A stretch of 64,000 bases of DNA, taken from positions 1 to 64,000 of the forward strand of contig LYSY01000009.1 in assembly GCA_001657395.1 (NCBI GenBank), in the 5' to 3' direction. The notes beneath the pieces are model-generated. The model was not told where the DNA came from. It did no database searches and worked only from the letters and a program-made list of their open reading frames with translations. Of this stretch, positions 24,655 to 32,913 are shown piece after piece (positions within the stretch are counted from its first letter, which is position 1; each line of letters opens with the position of its first letter). Position numbers and translations under genes: made by a program. This stretch comes from Rhodospirillales bacterium BBD 1991-14 (GTDB taxonomy: Bacteria > Pseudomonadota > Alphaproteobacteria > Kiloniellales > Kiloniellaceae).

Positions 24655-25701
24655 ATGCAGTGGAACGCAGCGACGGTATCAAGCCGGTGCAGGACAAGAC
24701 AGTGCGGCCGCACGCAGATCGGGCTCGCCCTGGGTCTGGCCTCCGTCCTCGCCCTGGCCGCAGCGCCGGCAGAAGCGCAGAGCACCGAGGGGATGCTGGG
24801 CGACGGTATGGTGATGTACATGCAGATGGGCGGCAATGCCGGCGACGGCGCCACCCTGGCGCGGACGACCGGCGCCCGCGACGCCGCCAAGGCTTTCGGC
24901 CTGGAACTGATCGAGCAGTACTCCGCCTGGCAGCCGGAGACCATGCTCAACCACTTCCGCGAAGGGCTGGCGGCAAGCCCCACCTGCATCGGCATCATGG
25001 GGCATCCCGGCAGCGACGCCTTTGCGGACCTAGTGGCGGAGGCGCGTTCGGAGGGGATCGTGGTGACCAGCGGCAACGCACCCCTCACCGAACTTTACAA
25101 GGAGCATCAGGCCGGCGGCTTCGGCTACGCGGGCGTCGACCTCTACACCGGCGGCTACATCACCGGCCAGTCGATGGTGGCCCAGGGGCTCGGATCCGGC
25201 GACAAGGCCCTGGTCTACGGCCTGCTGTCGGAGGCCGAGCGGGGCCAGAGCACCCTTGGACTCAAGACGGCACTGGAGGAGGCCGGGCTCTCGGTCGACT
25301 ATCTGGAGATCTCGCCGGAGGTGAACTCGGACTCCTCGCTGGTCGTGCCGATCCTGGCTGCCTATCTGGCCAACAACCCGGACGTGAAGGCGATCGGGAC
25401 TCAGCACGGCGGTGTGACTGCCTTCATTCCCAAGGCACTGGAAGATGCCGGCAAGCAGCCGGGTGACGTCGTGGTCGGCGGGATCGATCTGGCGCCCGCG
25501 ACCATCGACGGCCTGGAGGACGGCTGGATCTCGACGGTCCTGGATCAGCAGCTCTACCTGCAGGGCTTCCTGCCGGTGACGCAATGCGTGCTCTCGGCCA
25601 GGTACGGCTTCACCGGACTGTTCACCAACACCGGGTCCGGCACGGTCACGCCGCAGACCATCGGTGCGCTGATCCCCCTGATCGAGAAAGGCATCCGCTA
25701 G
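24655..25701 (+). CDS. CUT2 sugar ABC transporter, periplasmic substrate-binding protein (second system)
   Basis: 348 residues. GGAGGAAC is seven bases before the ATG at 24655; upstream in-frame codons lack such a site. A long signal peptide ends APAEAQST. Type I binding fold: MYMQMGGNAGDGATLARTTG, CIGIMGHPGSDAFADLVAEARSEGIVVTSGN, GDKALVYGLLSEAERGQSTLG, VKAIGTQHGG, ISTVLDQQLYLQGFLPVTQCVL. Paralogous to the protein at 16916 but with a different ligand-binding sequence, so the two may bind different sugars. A strong terminator follows. Confidence 0.92.
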   Translation: MQWNAATVSSRCRTRQCGRTQIGLALGLASVLALAAAPAEAQSTEGMLGDGMVMYMQMGGNAGDGATLARTTGARDAAKAFGLELIEQYSAWQPETMLNHFREGLAASPTCIGIMGHPGSDAFADLVAEARSEGIVVTSGNAPLTELYKEHQAGGFGYAGVDLYTGGYITGQSMVAQGLGSGDKALVYGLLSEAERGQSTLGLKTALEEAGLSVDYLEISPEVNSDSSLVVPILAAYLANNPDVKAIGTQHGGVTAFIPKALEDAGKQPGDVVVGGIDLAPATIDGLEDGWISTVLDQQLYLQGFLPVTQCVLSARYGFTGLFTNTGSGTVTPQTIGALIPLIEKGIR

Positions 25702-26025
25702 AAGCAGGCAGGCTTCGGCAGCAAGGGGCGGCCCGGCGAATGCCGGGCCGCCCCTTCGTCATTCTTTCGGAGTAGCCCGGGGTTTCCGTCTTTTCCGCGT
25801 CGGGCTTCTGCTATTGCTTGGTCCGAACCTCGATTGCGGCTTAGACTTGAGCGCGCGAGAGCTGTGACGTCACTGCGGCTCTTGCGGAGCGGCGCCGGGG
25901 GGTTCGCCAATCTGTTGTGATCCATGTCTGCCTGCAGGGAGCGCGGGCAGGGGTTCCCTGCAGGTATGCGGTTTCACCAGGCAGGCGCCGCCGGGCGGCG
26001 GCGCGCGCACGTCAGGGGGCGAATC
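25702..26025. other. 324-bp gap: terminator plus unassigned sequence
   Basis: The left part holds the hairpin at 25725-25754. I see no gene or clear promoter in the rest, which leads into the amine-oxidase gene. Confidence 0.6.
25725..25765 (+). terminator. Strong intrinsic terminator after the second CUT2 operon
   Basis: GGGGCGGCCCGGC (25725-25737) pairs perfectly with GCCGGGCCGCCCC (25742-25754) around a GAAT loop, followed by TTCGTCATTCTTTC. It starts 24 bp after the binding-protein stop codon. Confidence 0.8.
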
Positions 26026-27642
26026 ATGCCGACGCCAGCTTCAAGCACCTCATCATCCGCCAGCACGGTATACGACTGCATCGTCCTCGGTGCCGGGATC
26101 AGCGGCGTGACCGCGGCCCGCGACCTGCAGGCTGCGGGCCTGAAGGTCCTCCTGTTGGAAGGTTCCAGCCGCATTGGCGGGCGCATGTACTCGCGCCGTG
26201 ACATTGTGAAGAAAAGCGGCAAGCCGGTGCCCGTCGAAGGCGGCGCGGAGTACATCCACATCGCCGAGCAGGACCGCTACCTCGAGTTCTGGCGGGAGGT
26301 GCGCAAACACGGCTTCACCACCTCGCCCTTCCATAAGTGCGGCATGGGTTTTCTGAAGATCCCGCGCAACCGCATGTTCTTCAGCCCCTGGCAGCGCACC
26401 AAGATGCTGGCCGAGGTGATCATCCAGCCGGAATTCTGGTCGATGCCCGATGCCCTGCAGAAGATCCAGGAGTTCGACGCCGACACCAAGGCCGACATGA
26501 CGACGGCGACCTTCATCAAGCGCTATGCCGAGAAGAACGATCTCTCCAAGCGCGCGCTGGCGCTGCTGGAATACACGCTGTCCGCCCATACGCCGGGGCC
26601 CTTGAACGAGATCTCCATAGCCGGGCTCAAGACCGATGCCATCGTCGATCAGTTGATGGAGCGCAAGGAACTGCGCATGGAGCACGACGGGGTAAAGCCC
26701 TTCGGGCTCTGTGGCTTCGATACCCTGCCGGCGAAGATCGCCGAGGATTTCCGCAAGGCTGGAGGCAAGATCGAAAAAAGCCGGGCCGGGTCTACAGGGC
26801 GCAAGGTCGTGAAGGTTGAGCGCCTGGCTGACGGCACGGTGGAGGTCACCACCGCCGGCGGCACGGTCTTCCGCGGCCGCAGCGCTGTCTGCACCTTTTC
26901 GGCCGGCATGCTGAACCCGGACAGCGGCGAAGGCGATGCGATCTTCGGGCCGCTGCTGACGCCCCGAAAGCGCGAGGCGCTGGGGCTGGTGCGCATGGGC
27001 GCCATCACGAAATTCAGCCTGGAGTTCAAGGAGCGGGTCTGGGTCGACGACGGCGGCGAATCGTCGGGGCACATGTCGGTGCTAAGCAACCCGCAAGGCA
27101 AGGCACGGACCTTCTTTTCGTCCTTCCCCAAGGAACATCACGGCCCGCATGTGCTGACGGGCCTGCTGATGAACCAGGATCATGACCAGATCGCCGGCAT
27201 GGACGACGAAGCGGCCATTGCCCATGTTTTCGAAGCGATCGGGCGCATCTACGGGCGCAATCGCCGCTGGACCCAGAAGACGGTGCTGGTTGGCAAGACC
27301 GACCGCAATGGCACGTTCCGTCCCAACTATCTGCGCCAGGACTGGTCGAAAGACCCCTTCGCAAAGGGCGGCAACTCCTATCTTGCCTTTGCACCGCGCC
27401 GCCAGGGCCGGATGCTGGCCAAGGAAGCGCGCGAGGCGCTGAAGGATCCGCGCGACACGCTGCCGCTGTTCTGGGCCGGAGAGGCGGTGGCGCCGGCTTA
27501 CGACCACCACTATCAGCCTCTCGCGGTGCACGGCGCCTATATCACCGGGCGCCGTGTCGCGGAAGATCTCCTGCATTTCCTCAACGATGCTGGTGGCGAC
27601 CCGGCAAAGTTCGGGCGCTACTACGCACAACGCTATCTCTGA
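26026..27642 (+). CDS. FAD-dependent flavin amine oxidase family protein
   Basis: 538 residues from ATG 26026 (AGGGGGC upstream). The dinucleotide-binding motif is YDCIVLGAGISGVTAARDLQAAGLKVLLLEGSSRIGGR (Rossmann GxGxxG plus the GG-R motif of amine oxidases). Then comes VPVEGGAEYIH, and near the C-terminus the second FAD motif LPLFWAGEAVAPAYDHHYQPLAVHGAYITG. Members oxidise amines or act as desaturases or isomerases. No export signal is visible, so it is cytoplasmic or peripheral. It stands alone between the transporter operon and the SMP-30 gene, and the substrate is unknown. Confidence 0.85.
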   Translation: MPTPASSTSSSASTVYDCIVLGAGISGVTAARDLQAAGLKVLLLEGSSRIGGRMYSRRDIVKKSGKPVPVEGGAEYIHIAEQDRYLEFWREVRKHGFTTSPFHKCGMGFLKIPRNRMFFSPWQRTKMLAEVIIQPEFWSMPDALQKIQEFDADTKADMTTATFIKRYAEKNDLSKRALALLEYTLSAHTPGPLNEISIAGLKTDAIVDQLMERKELRMEHDGVKPFGLCGFDTLPAKIAEDFRKAGGKIEKSRAGSTGRKVVKVERLADGTVEVTTAGGTVFRGRSAVCTFSAGMLNPDSGEGDAIFGPLLTPRKREALGLVRMGAITKFSLEFKERVWVDDGGESSGHMSVLSNPQGKARTFFSSFPKEHHGPHVLTGLLMNQDHDQIAGMDDEAAIAHVFEAIGRIYGRNRRWTQKTVLVGKTDRNGTFRPNYLRQDWSKDPFAKGGNSYLAFAPRRQGRMLAKEAREALKDPRDTLPLFWAGEAVAPAYDHHYQPLAVHGAYITGRRVAEDLLHFLNDAGGDPAKFGRYYAQRYL

Positions 27643-27753
27643 AGCCATCCCGCTTCTGCGCAACCCTGCTATAGGCATTTGTTTGTTTTGATCTTTCGCA
27701 GATGTCTCTAAGGTAGCCGCTGGCAAGAGGGACAGCCGTGACGGAGAAACGGG

Positions 27754-28629
27754 ATGTCGGAGGTGAAGTGCCTTTGGCCTGCAGGCGCGGCGCTGGGCGA
27801 AGGCCCGCTGTGGTCGCCTGGAGAAGGCGCACTCTACTGGGTGGACATCAAGTCTCCCGCGCTGCACCGCTACCGGCTTGCGGATGGCGATACGACGTCC
27901 TGGGTGATGCCGGAGCGCATCGGCTGGGTAATCGAGCGTGCCAACGGCGAAGGCCTGGTCGCGGGCTTCAAGGACCGCGGGTTCGTCTTTCTGACTCCTG
28001 GCACCATGGCTGTCGAAGTGATCGGCCAACCGGAACCGGACTATCCCGACAACCGCTTCAATGACGCCAAGGCGGACTCCCAGGGGCGGATCTGGGCCGG
28101 AACCATGGATGACAACGAGCGCGAGGCCAGCGGCTGCCTTTACAGGCTCGATCCCGACCTGGACTGGCACCGCGTCGACAAGGGCTATGTGGTCAGCAAC
28201 GGTCCGGCCCTCAGCCCGGACGAAAGCGTGCTTTATCACACCGACACGTTCGAAGGCACGATCTACGCTTTTGATCTGTCATCCGATGGACGTCTGAACG
28301 GCAAACGCGTGTTCGCCAAGATCCCGGAAGGCGACGGCTATCCGGACGGCATGACCTGCGATGCCGAAGGCGGGCTTTGGGTGGCGCATTGGGGCGGCTG
28401 GCGCATCAGCCGCTTCCGCCCGAACGGCGAACTGGACCGGGTCATCGAAATGCCGGTCGGCCAGGTCACGAGCTGCGCCTTCGGCGGCGAAAAGCTCGAC
28501 CGCCTTTTTGTGACCTCGGCCGCTGTCGGGCTCAGCGACCAGGAGTTGGAGGACCAGCCGCTCGCCGGAGCCCTCTTCGAGATCGACCCCGGCGTTACCG
28601 GCGTGGCGCCCGGCCGTTTCGGCGGCTAG
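27754..28629 (+). CDS. SMP-30/gluconolactonase family sugar lactonase
   Basis: 291 residues, normal family length. Opening signature LGEGPLWSPGEGALYWVDIKSPALHRY contains the metal-ligand Glu. NRFNDAKADSQGRIWAGTMDD provides the metal Asn and the typical GTMD motif, and GYVVSNGPALSPDESVLYHTDT and GYPDGMTCDAEGGLWVAHWGG hold the remaining ligands (Asn, Asp). These enzymes hydrolyse aldono-lactones to aldonic acids with a divalent metal. Here it would link a sugar dehydrogenase to the dehydratase at 37800. It converges on the HIBADH-type gene with a 3-bp gap. Confidence 0.92.
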   Translation: MSEVKCLWPAGAALGEGPLWSPGEGALYWVDIKSPALHRYRLADGDTTSWVMPERIGWVIERANGEGLVAGFKDRGFVFLTPGTMAVEVIGQPEPDYPDNRFNDAKADSQGRIWAGTMDDNEREASGCLYRLDPDLDWHRVDKGYVVSNGPALSPDESVLYHTDTFEGTIYAFDLSSDGRLNGKRVFAKIPEGDGYPDGMTCDAEGGLWVAHWGGWRISRFRPNGELDRVIEMPVGQVTSCAFGGEKLDRLFVTSAAVGLSDQELEDQPLAGALFEIDPGVTGVAPGRFGG

Positions 28630-28632
28630 CTC

Positions 28633-29598
28633 CTACTTCTTCCCGGCCTTCTTGGCCTTTTTCGCGGTCTTCTTCGCTTTGCCCGCTTTCGGCTTGGCGC
28701 CGAGGGAGATGCCGTTGAAGTCGGCGATGACGTCGGCCAGCATGGGCATGTGCCAGTCGCCGCGGCCCATCGCCAGTGCCATGGTGTAGCTCTGCTGCAC
28801 GGAGGAGGCGACCACCGTGGTCAGTTTTTCGGCGTTGGCCAACTGGTTGTAGTAGCGGATGTCCTTGTCGCAGTTTGCCAGGGTGAACTCATGCGCCTTG
28901 GGATCGCGGCCGATGACCCATTTGCTGAGGTTCTGGAAGAACCCGCTGTTGAGTCCGCCGGCGGTGATGACGTCGTAGAACTTGTCCAGCGGCACGCCGG
29001 TTTTTTTGGCGGTGGTGTAGGCCTCGGCGAAGATCGCCGAATAGCTCATGGCCACGAAGTTGTTGATCAGCTTGATCTTGTGGCCTGAGCCGATGGGTCC
29101 GACGTGGATGATGTTCTCCGCCCAGGTCTCGATGATCGGCAGCACCTCTTTCAGGGTCTTGTCGTCGGACCCGACGAAGGTGTTCAGCAGGCCCTGCTCG
29201 GCTTCCTTGGGGGAGCGGCCGAGGGGCGCGTCGATCAGGCGTACGCCGAGCGGCTTCAGCTCTTCGGCCAGGGCGATCGTCGAATTGGGATCGGCGGTCG
29301 AACAGTCGACGATGATCAGGCCTTTATGAGCCCCGGCCTTGATGCCGTCGGCCCGGTGGATCAGGTCCTCGACCTGAACGGACGAGGTGACGCAGAGAAA
29401 GATCACGTCACAGTCGCGCGCCATCTGCGCCGGGCTCTTGGCCTCCTTGGCGCCGCGCTTGACCAGGTCTTTCACCGGCTTCTTGTTGCGGTGGCCCATC
29501 ACCTCCAGGGGATAGCCCTTCTCGACGATGTTCTTCGCCATGCCGTGGCCCATCAGCCCGACACCGATGAAGCCGACTCTCTGTTTCGCTGCGCTCAT
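28633..29598 (-). CDS. NAD(P)-dependent beta-hydroxyacid dehydrogenase (HIBADH/GarR-like)
   Basis: 321 residues. The N-terminal Rossmann motif GFIGVGLMGHGMAKNIVEKGY is the HIBADH signature, the substrate loop is VDCSTADPNST, and the catalytic Lys lies in GSGHKIKLINNFVAMSYSAI. Family members reduce tartronate semialdehyde or oxidise 3-hydroxyisobutyrate and related acids. The last 20 residues form an unusual Lys/Ala tail (KPKAGKAKKTAKKAKKAGKK) absent from ordinary members. GAGGTAA precedes the ATG. It is the last gene of a minus-strand operon after the FAH hydrolase and the 2-hydroxyacid dehydrogenase. Confidence 0.9.
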   Translation of the reverse strand: MSAAKQRVGFIGVGLMGHGMAKNIVEKGYPLEVMGHRNKKPVKDLVKRGAKEAKSPAQMARDCDVIFLCVTSSVQVEDLIHRADGIKAGAHKGLIIVDCSTADPNSTIALAEELKPLGVRLIDAPLGRSPKEAEQGLLNTFVGSDDKTLKEVLPIIETWAENIIHVGPIGSGHKIKLINNFVAMSYSAIFAEAYTTAKKTGVPLDKFYDVITAGGLNSGFFQNLSKWVIGRDPKAHEFTLANCDKDIRYYNQLANAEKLTTVVASSVQQSYTMALAMGRGDWHMPMLADVIADFNGISLGAKPKAGKAKKTAKKAKKAGKK

Positions 29599-29663
29599 TT
29601 ACCTCAGTCCTTCCATTTACGCCCGGCCCGCCTCCAGGCGGGCGATTGAGGCGCCAGGTATTC

Positions 29664-30509
29664 TCAGTTGCTGGCGACGACGTGCTGACGCTGCTCACCC
29701 AGGCCTTCGATGCCCAGGGTCATGACGTCGCCGGGCTTCAGGTAGGTGGGCGGGTTTTGGCCCATGCCGACGCCGGGCGGTGTGCCCGTGGTGATGATGT
29801 CGCCGCTCTGCAGCGACATGAAGCGGCTGACGTAGCTGACAAGATGGGCGACCGGGAAGACCATGGTCTTGGTGCTGCCGTCCTGATAGCGGTGGCCGTT
29901 GACCTCCAGCCAGATCGGCAGGTTCTGCGGGTCCGGCACTTCGTCTGACGTCACCAGCCAGGGGCCGACGGGACCGAAGGTGTCGGCGCTCTTGCCCTTG
30001 ACCCATTGACCGGTTCCTTCGAGCTGAAAGGCCCGTTCGGAAACGTCGTTGACCACGCAGTAGCCGGCGACATGGGACAGTGCGTCGGCCTCCTCGATGT
30101 GATGCCCGGGCGTCCCGATCACCACACCTAACTCGACTTCCCAGTCGGTTTTCTCCGATCCGTCGGGAATGACGACGTTGTCGTTGGGCCCGCAGATGCA
30201 GGAGGTGGCCTTCATGAAGATCACCGGCTCGCGCGGCACGTCGACGCCGGATTCCTTGGCGTGATCGGCGTAATTCAGGCCGATGGCCACGAACTTCCCG
30301 GCCTGGCCGACGCAGGGCCCGATGCGCGGCGTGCCTTCGATTTCCGGCAGGTTTTCCAGGTCCAGCCCCTTCAGGGCGTCCAGATTTTCGGGAAGCAGCG
30401 CCGCGCCGGTCAGATCGCCGATCTGGCCCGACAGGTCGCGCAGAATCCCCTTGCGGTCGACGGCTGCCGGCTTTTCCCGTCCGGGTGTTCCATAGCGCAG
30501 CAATTTCAT
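29664..30509 (-). CDS. Fumarylacetoacetate hydrolase family protein, probable 2,4-diketo-3-deoxy sugar-acid hydrolase
   Basis: 281 residues. The core has FVAIGLNYADHAKESG, EPVIFMKATSCICGPND, metal-binding acidic residues in TDWEVELGVVIG, GYCVVNDVSERAFQ, and the terminal DIITTGTPPGVGMGQNPPTYLKPGD. Close relatives cleave 2,4-diketo-3-deoxy-L-fuconate or -rhamnonate to pyruvate plus lactate, or act as ureidoglycolate lyases. The SDR at 39631 resembles 2-keto-3-deoxy-L-fuconate dehydrogenase, which would make the diketo substrate. AAGGAGA precedes the ATG. Middle gene of the minus operon. Confidence 0.9.
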   Translation of the reverse strand: MKLLRYGTPGREKPAAVDRKGILRDLSGQIGDLTGAALLPENLDALKGLDLENLPEIEGTPRIGPCVGQAGKFVAIGLNYADHAKESGVDVPREPVIFMKATSCICGPNDNVVIPDGSEKTDWEVELGVVIGTPGHHIEEADALSHVAGYCVVNDVSERAFQLEGTGQWVKGKSADTFGPVGPWLVTSDEVPDPQNLPIWLEVNGHRYQDGSTKTMVFPVAHLVSYVSRFMSLQSGDIITTGTPPGVGMGQNPPTYLKPGDVMTLGIEGLGEQRQHVVASN

Positions 30510-30571
30510 GGCATGTCTCCTTATGCTCTTATGTTCTTCCTGGTTCTTTCGGTCGGTTTTTCCGGGCCGGT

Positions 30572-31510
30572 CTATTGGACCGGGGTCAAGACCGGTCGGC
30601 CTGCAAAGTGCGCCCGCAGGTTCTGAACGACAAGATCGCCCATGGCGTGACGGGTCTCGACAGTGGCGCTGGCCGCGTGCGGCTGCAAGACCACCTGATC
30701 CATGGTCAGAAGCGCTTCGGGCACCTTGGGCTCTTCGGCGAAGACGTCCAGACCGGCGCCGCCCAGGCGCCCGTCCTGCAGGGCTGCGACCAGTTCCGGT
30801 TCGTCGACCACCGACCCGCGGGCGACGTTGATCAGAACGCCGTCCGGCCCCAGGGCGTCGATGACTGGGCGGTTCACGATGTTGTGCGTCGCCTCACCAC
30901 CCGGGCAGATCGCCACGAGGTAATCGCTGTCTTTCGCCATGGCGACCAGGTCGTCGTAGTAGCGGTATGGCACGTCGTCCTGCCGGCTGCGGCCATGATA
31001 ACCGATTTCCATGCCGAAGACCGAAGCCTTGGTCGCGATGTCCTTGCCGATGCGCCCCAGGCCCAGAATCCCCAGCCGCTTGCCGCGGATGCTTCTGGTC
31101 AGGTGCATGTTCGCCTCCAGCCAGCGGCCTTCGCGGACGTAGCGGTCGCCGGCGCAGATCTGCCGGGAGGTCGCGAGCAGAAGGGCGATCGCCATGTTGG
31201 CGACATCGTCGTTCAGCACGTCCGGCGTGTTTGTGACAATCACGTTGCGCTTTGCCGCGTGGGGCAGGTCGATGGAATCGACGCCGACGCCGTAGCAGCC
31301 GATGATCTCCAGGTTCGGAAGAGCGTCCATCAGTGCGGCGGAAGCCCCCAGATGCCCGTTCGTGCCGATGGCCCGCACAGCGCCGCCGACTTCGGCCAGC
31401 AGGGCGTCGCGGTCTTTCGCCTCCCAAAGCCGATGGACCGTGAAGTCCGCGTCCAAGGCTTCCATGACGTGCGGCATCATTGGGCCGACTAGTACAAGCT
31501 CCGGCTTCAC
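30572..31510 (-). CDS. D-isomer-specific 2-hydroxyacid dehydrogenase
   Basis: 312 residues from GTG 31510, with GGAGAAA seven bases upstream; longer in-frame starts are not family-like. NAD-binding motif GILGLGRIGKDIA; catalytic Arg in INVARGSVVDE, Glu in LDVFAEEP, and His in LQPHAASAT. These enzymes reduce glyoxylate, hydroxypyruvate or other 2-keto acids. First gene of the minus operon with the FAH hydrolase and HIBADH-type enzyme, so it may handle a C2-C3 product of sugar-acid cleavage. Confidence 0.9.
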   Translation of the reverse strand: MKPELVLVGPMMPHVMEALDADFTVHRLWEAKDRDALLAEVGGAVRAIGTNGHLGASAALMDALPNLEIIGCYGVGVDSIDLPHAAKRNVIVTNTPDVLNDDVANMAIALLLATSRQICAGDRYVREGRWLEANMHLTRSIRGKRLGILGLGRIGKDIATKASVFGMEIGYHGRSRQDDVPYRYYDDLVAMAKDSDYLVAICPGGEATHNIVNRPVIDALGPDGVLINVARGSVVDEPELVAALQDGRLGGAGLDVFAEEPKVPEALLTMDQVVLQPHAASATVETRHAMGDLVVQNLRAHFAGRPVLTPVQ

Positions 31511-31932
31511 TCTCTGTTTCTCCGTGATACGAGGGCGCCCTCGGGGCCTCAGGACCGCAAGGCCGCAAGGCAAGGGGCGCCGGGACATAAGGGCATGGGC
31601 AAGGTGCGCTAGGGCGGATCTGGAGGTTGCGTGGCTGGCCCTCTGGCGGGGCGTCCAAGATCAATAGCAAACCTCCGGCCCAGCGCCAAGGCGACAGCGA
31701 AGGGATGCTGCATCCCCCGGACCAGATCTCCATAACCAGATCTCCACAACCAGATCCCCATATGCAGATGCCACGTTGCGCAGCCCGCGCGGCATGGCCA
31801 CAATCAGCGCCCGTGATGACCGCGGCATGCGGATGCCCGCCGCTTGCCGGCCGGCCGTCACCAATGAAAAGCATCCAGGGCGCGAAAGCACGTTGGGGCC
31901 GAAAAGCACCCAGAGGCGGGGAGGAACGCGGC
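31511..31932. other. 422-bp divergent regulatory gap with a 14-bp tandem repeat
   Basis: It lies between the divergent 2-hydroxyacid dehydrogenase and denD-type genes and must hold both promoters. The only clear structure is the repeat at 31722-31774. A plus-strand frame runs through the region into denD, but its sequence is not protein-like. Confidence 0.6.
31722..31774. repeat. 14-bp tandem repeat, about 3.8 copies
   Basis: CCAGATCTCCATAA (31722-31735), CCAGATCTCCACAA (31736-31749), CCAGATCCCCATAT (31750-31763) and a degenerate GCAGATGCCAC (31764-31774). The array lies about 160 bp upstream of the denD-type start. It could be a slippage-prone spacer or a set of binding sites on nearly the same helical face offset. 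Confidence 0.85.
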
Positions 31933-32913
31933 GTGAAAGTTCTAATTACCGGCGGAGCAGGCTTCATCGGCCTGCGGTTGGCGCAGGCATTGTTGCAGCG
32001 CGGTAGCCTGACTGCACCGGACGGTGCGGCGGCGGGCATCGACTCTCTGCTGCTGTTCGATGTCGCGGCACCGCCGGAGCGCCCGGCCTGGGCCGACGAG
32101 CGGGTGGTCTTCCAGACCGGCGATATCTCAGATGCGGCCACGGTTGCCGGCCTCATCGACCGCGACGACATCTCCGTCTTTCACCTGGCCTCGGTGGTCA
32201 GCGGGGGCGGGGAAAAGGACTTTGATCTTGCCATGCAGGTCAACCTGCGCGGCGGCCTGAACGTTTTCGAGGCCCTGCGGGCCCGCGACGGTCTGCCGCG
32301 CCTGGTCTTCGCCAGTTCGATCGCGGTCTTCGGCGGTGCGGGCATGCCCAGGGTCGTCGGCGACAGCGTGAAGCAGACGCCGCAAACGACCTACGGCATG
32401 ACCAAGTCCGTGTGCGAACTTCTGGTGAACGACTACACGCGAAAAGGCTTCTTCGACGGGCGTTCCGCCCGCCTGCCGACGGTGATCGTGCGGCCGGGCA
32501 AACCCAACCAGGCGGCCTCCAGCTTCGTGTCCGGCCTGTTCCGCGAGCCCTTGAACGGAGAGCCTTGCAAGATCCCTGTGGCGGCGGAGACCGTGATGCC
32601 GGTGCTCAGCTACCGCTCCATTGTCGAGGGCTTCATCGCCTTGCACGAGGCCGACGCCGCGGCTCTGGGGGACGACCGCGCGTTCAGCCTGCCGAGTTTT
32701 ACGGTCACTGTTGCGGAAATGATCGAGGCCCTGAACCGCGTGGCCGGGGATCGGGCGCTGGGGGAGATCGTTTTCGAACCCGATCCCTTCATCGAGCAGA
32801 TCGTTGCCGGCTGGCCGAAAGACGCCTCCTATGAGCGCGCAACGGCCCTCGGCCTCCCCAAGGACGCGAGCCTGGATGCCATCGTCGCAGCCTATATCGA
32901 GGACTATCTGTGA
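31933..32913 (+). CDS. denD: D-erythronate dehydrogenase-like extended SDR
   Basis: 326 residues from GTG 31933 (GGGGAGGAA upstream). NAD motif VLITGGAGFIGLRLAQAL, central VFHLASVVSGGGEKDFDLAMQVN, catalytic Tyr-Lys in YGMTKSVCE, and the DenD-typical RLPTVIVRPGKPNQAASSFVSGLFREPLNG. DenD oxidises D-erythronate in tetronate catabolism, normally beside a four-carbon acid kinase and class II aldolase. Here it is instead followed, with a 4-bp overlap, by dgoK and dgoA, so its substrate may be a different sugar acid. The family is firm; the symbol is by similarity from memory. Confidence 0.85.
   Translation: MKVLITGGAGFIGLRLAQALLQRGSLTAPDGAAAGIDSLLLFDVAAPPERPAWADERVVFQTGDISDAATVAGLIDRDDISVFHLASVVSGGGEKDFDLAMQVNLRGGLNVFEALRARDGLPRLVFASSIAVFGGAGMPRVVGDSVKQTPQTTYGMTKSVCELLVNDYTRKGFFDGRSARLPTVIVRPGKPNQAASSFVSGLFREPLNGEPCKIPVAAETVMPVLSYRSIVEGFIALHEADAAALGDDRAFSLPSFTVTVAEMIEALNRVAGDRALGEIVFEPDPFIEQIVAGWPKDASYERATALGLPKDASLDAIVAAYIEDYL

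Noticed and set aside
31722-31774. A small CRISPR array
   Set aside because: Units are directly adjacent 14-mers with no unique spacers and there are no cas genes.
31627-31932. A 102-codon N-terminal extension of the denD-type protein
   Set aside because: It would translate the 14-bp repeat and lacks any SDR sequence. GTG 31933 has a strong ribosome site and begins exactly at the Rossmann strand.
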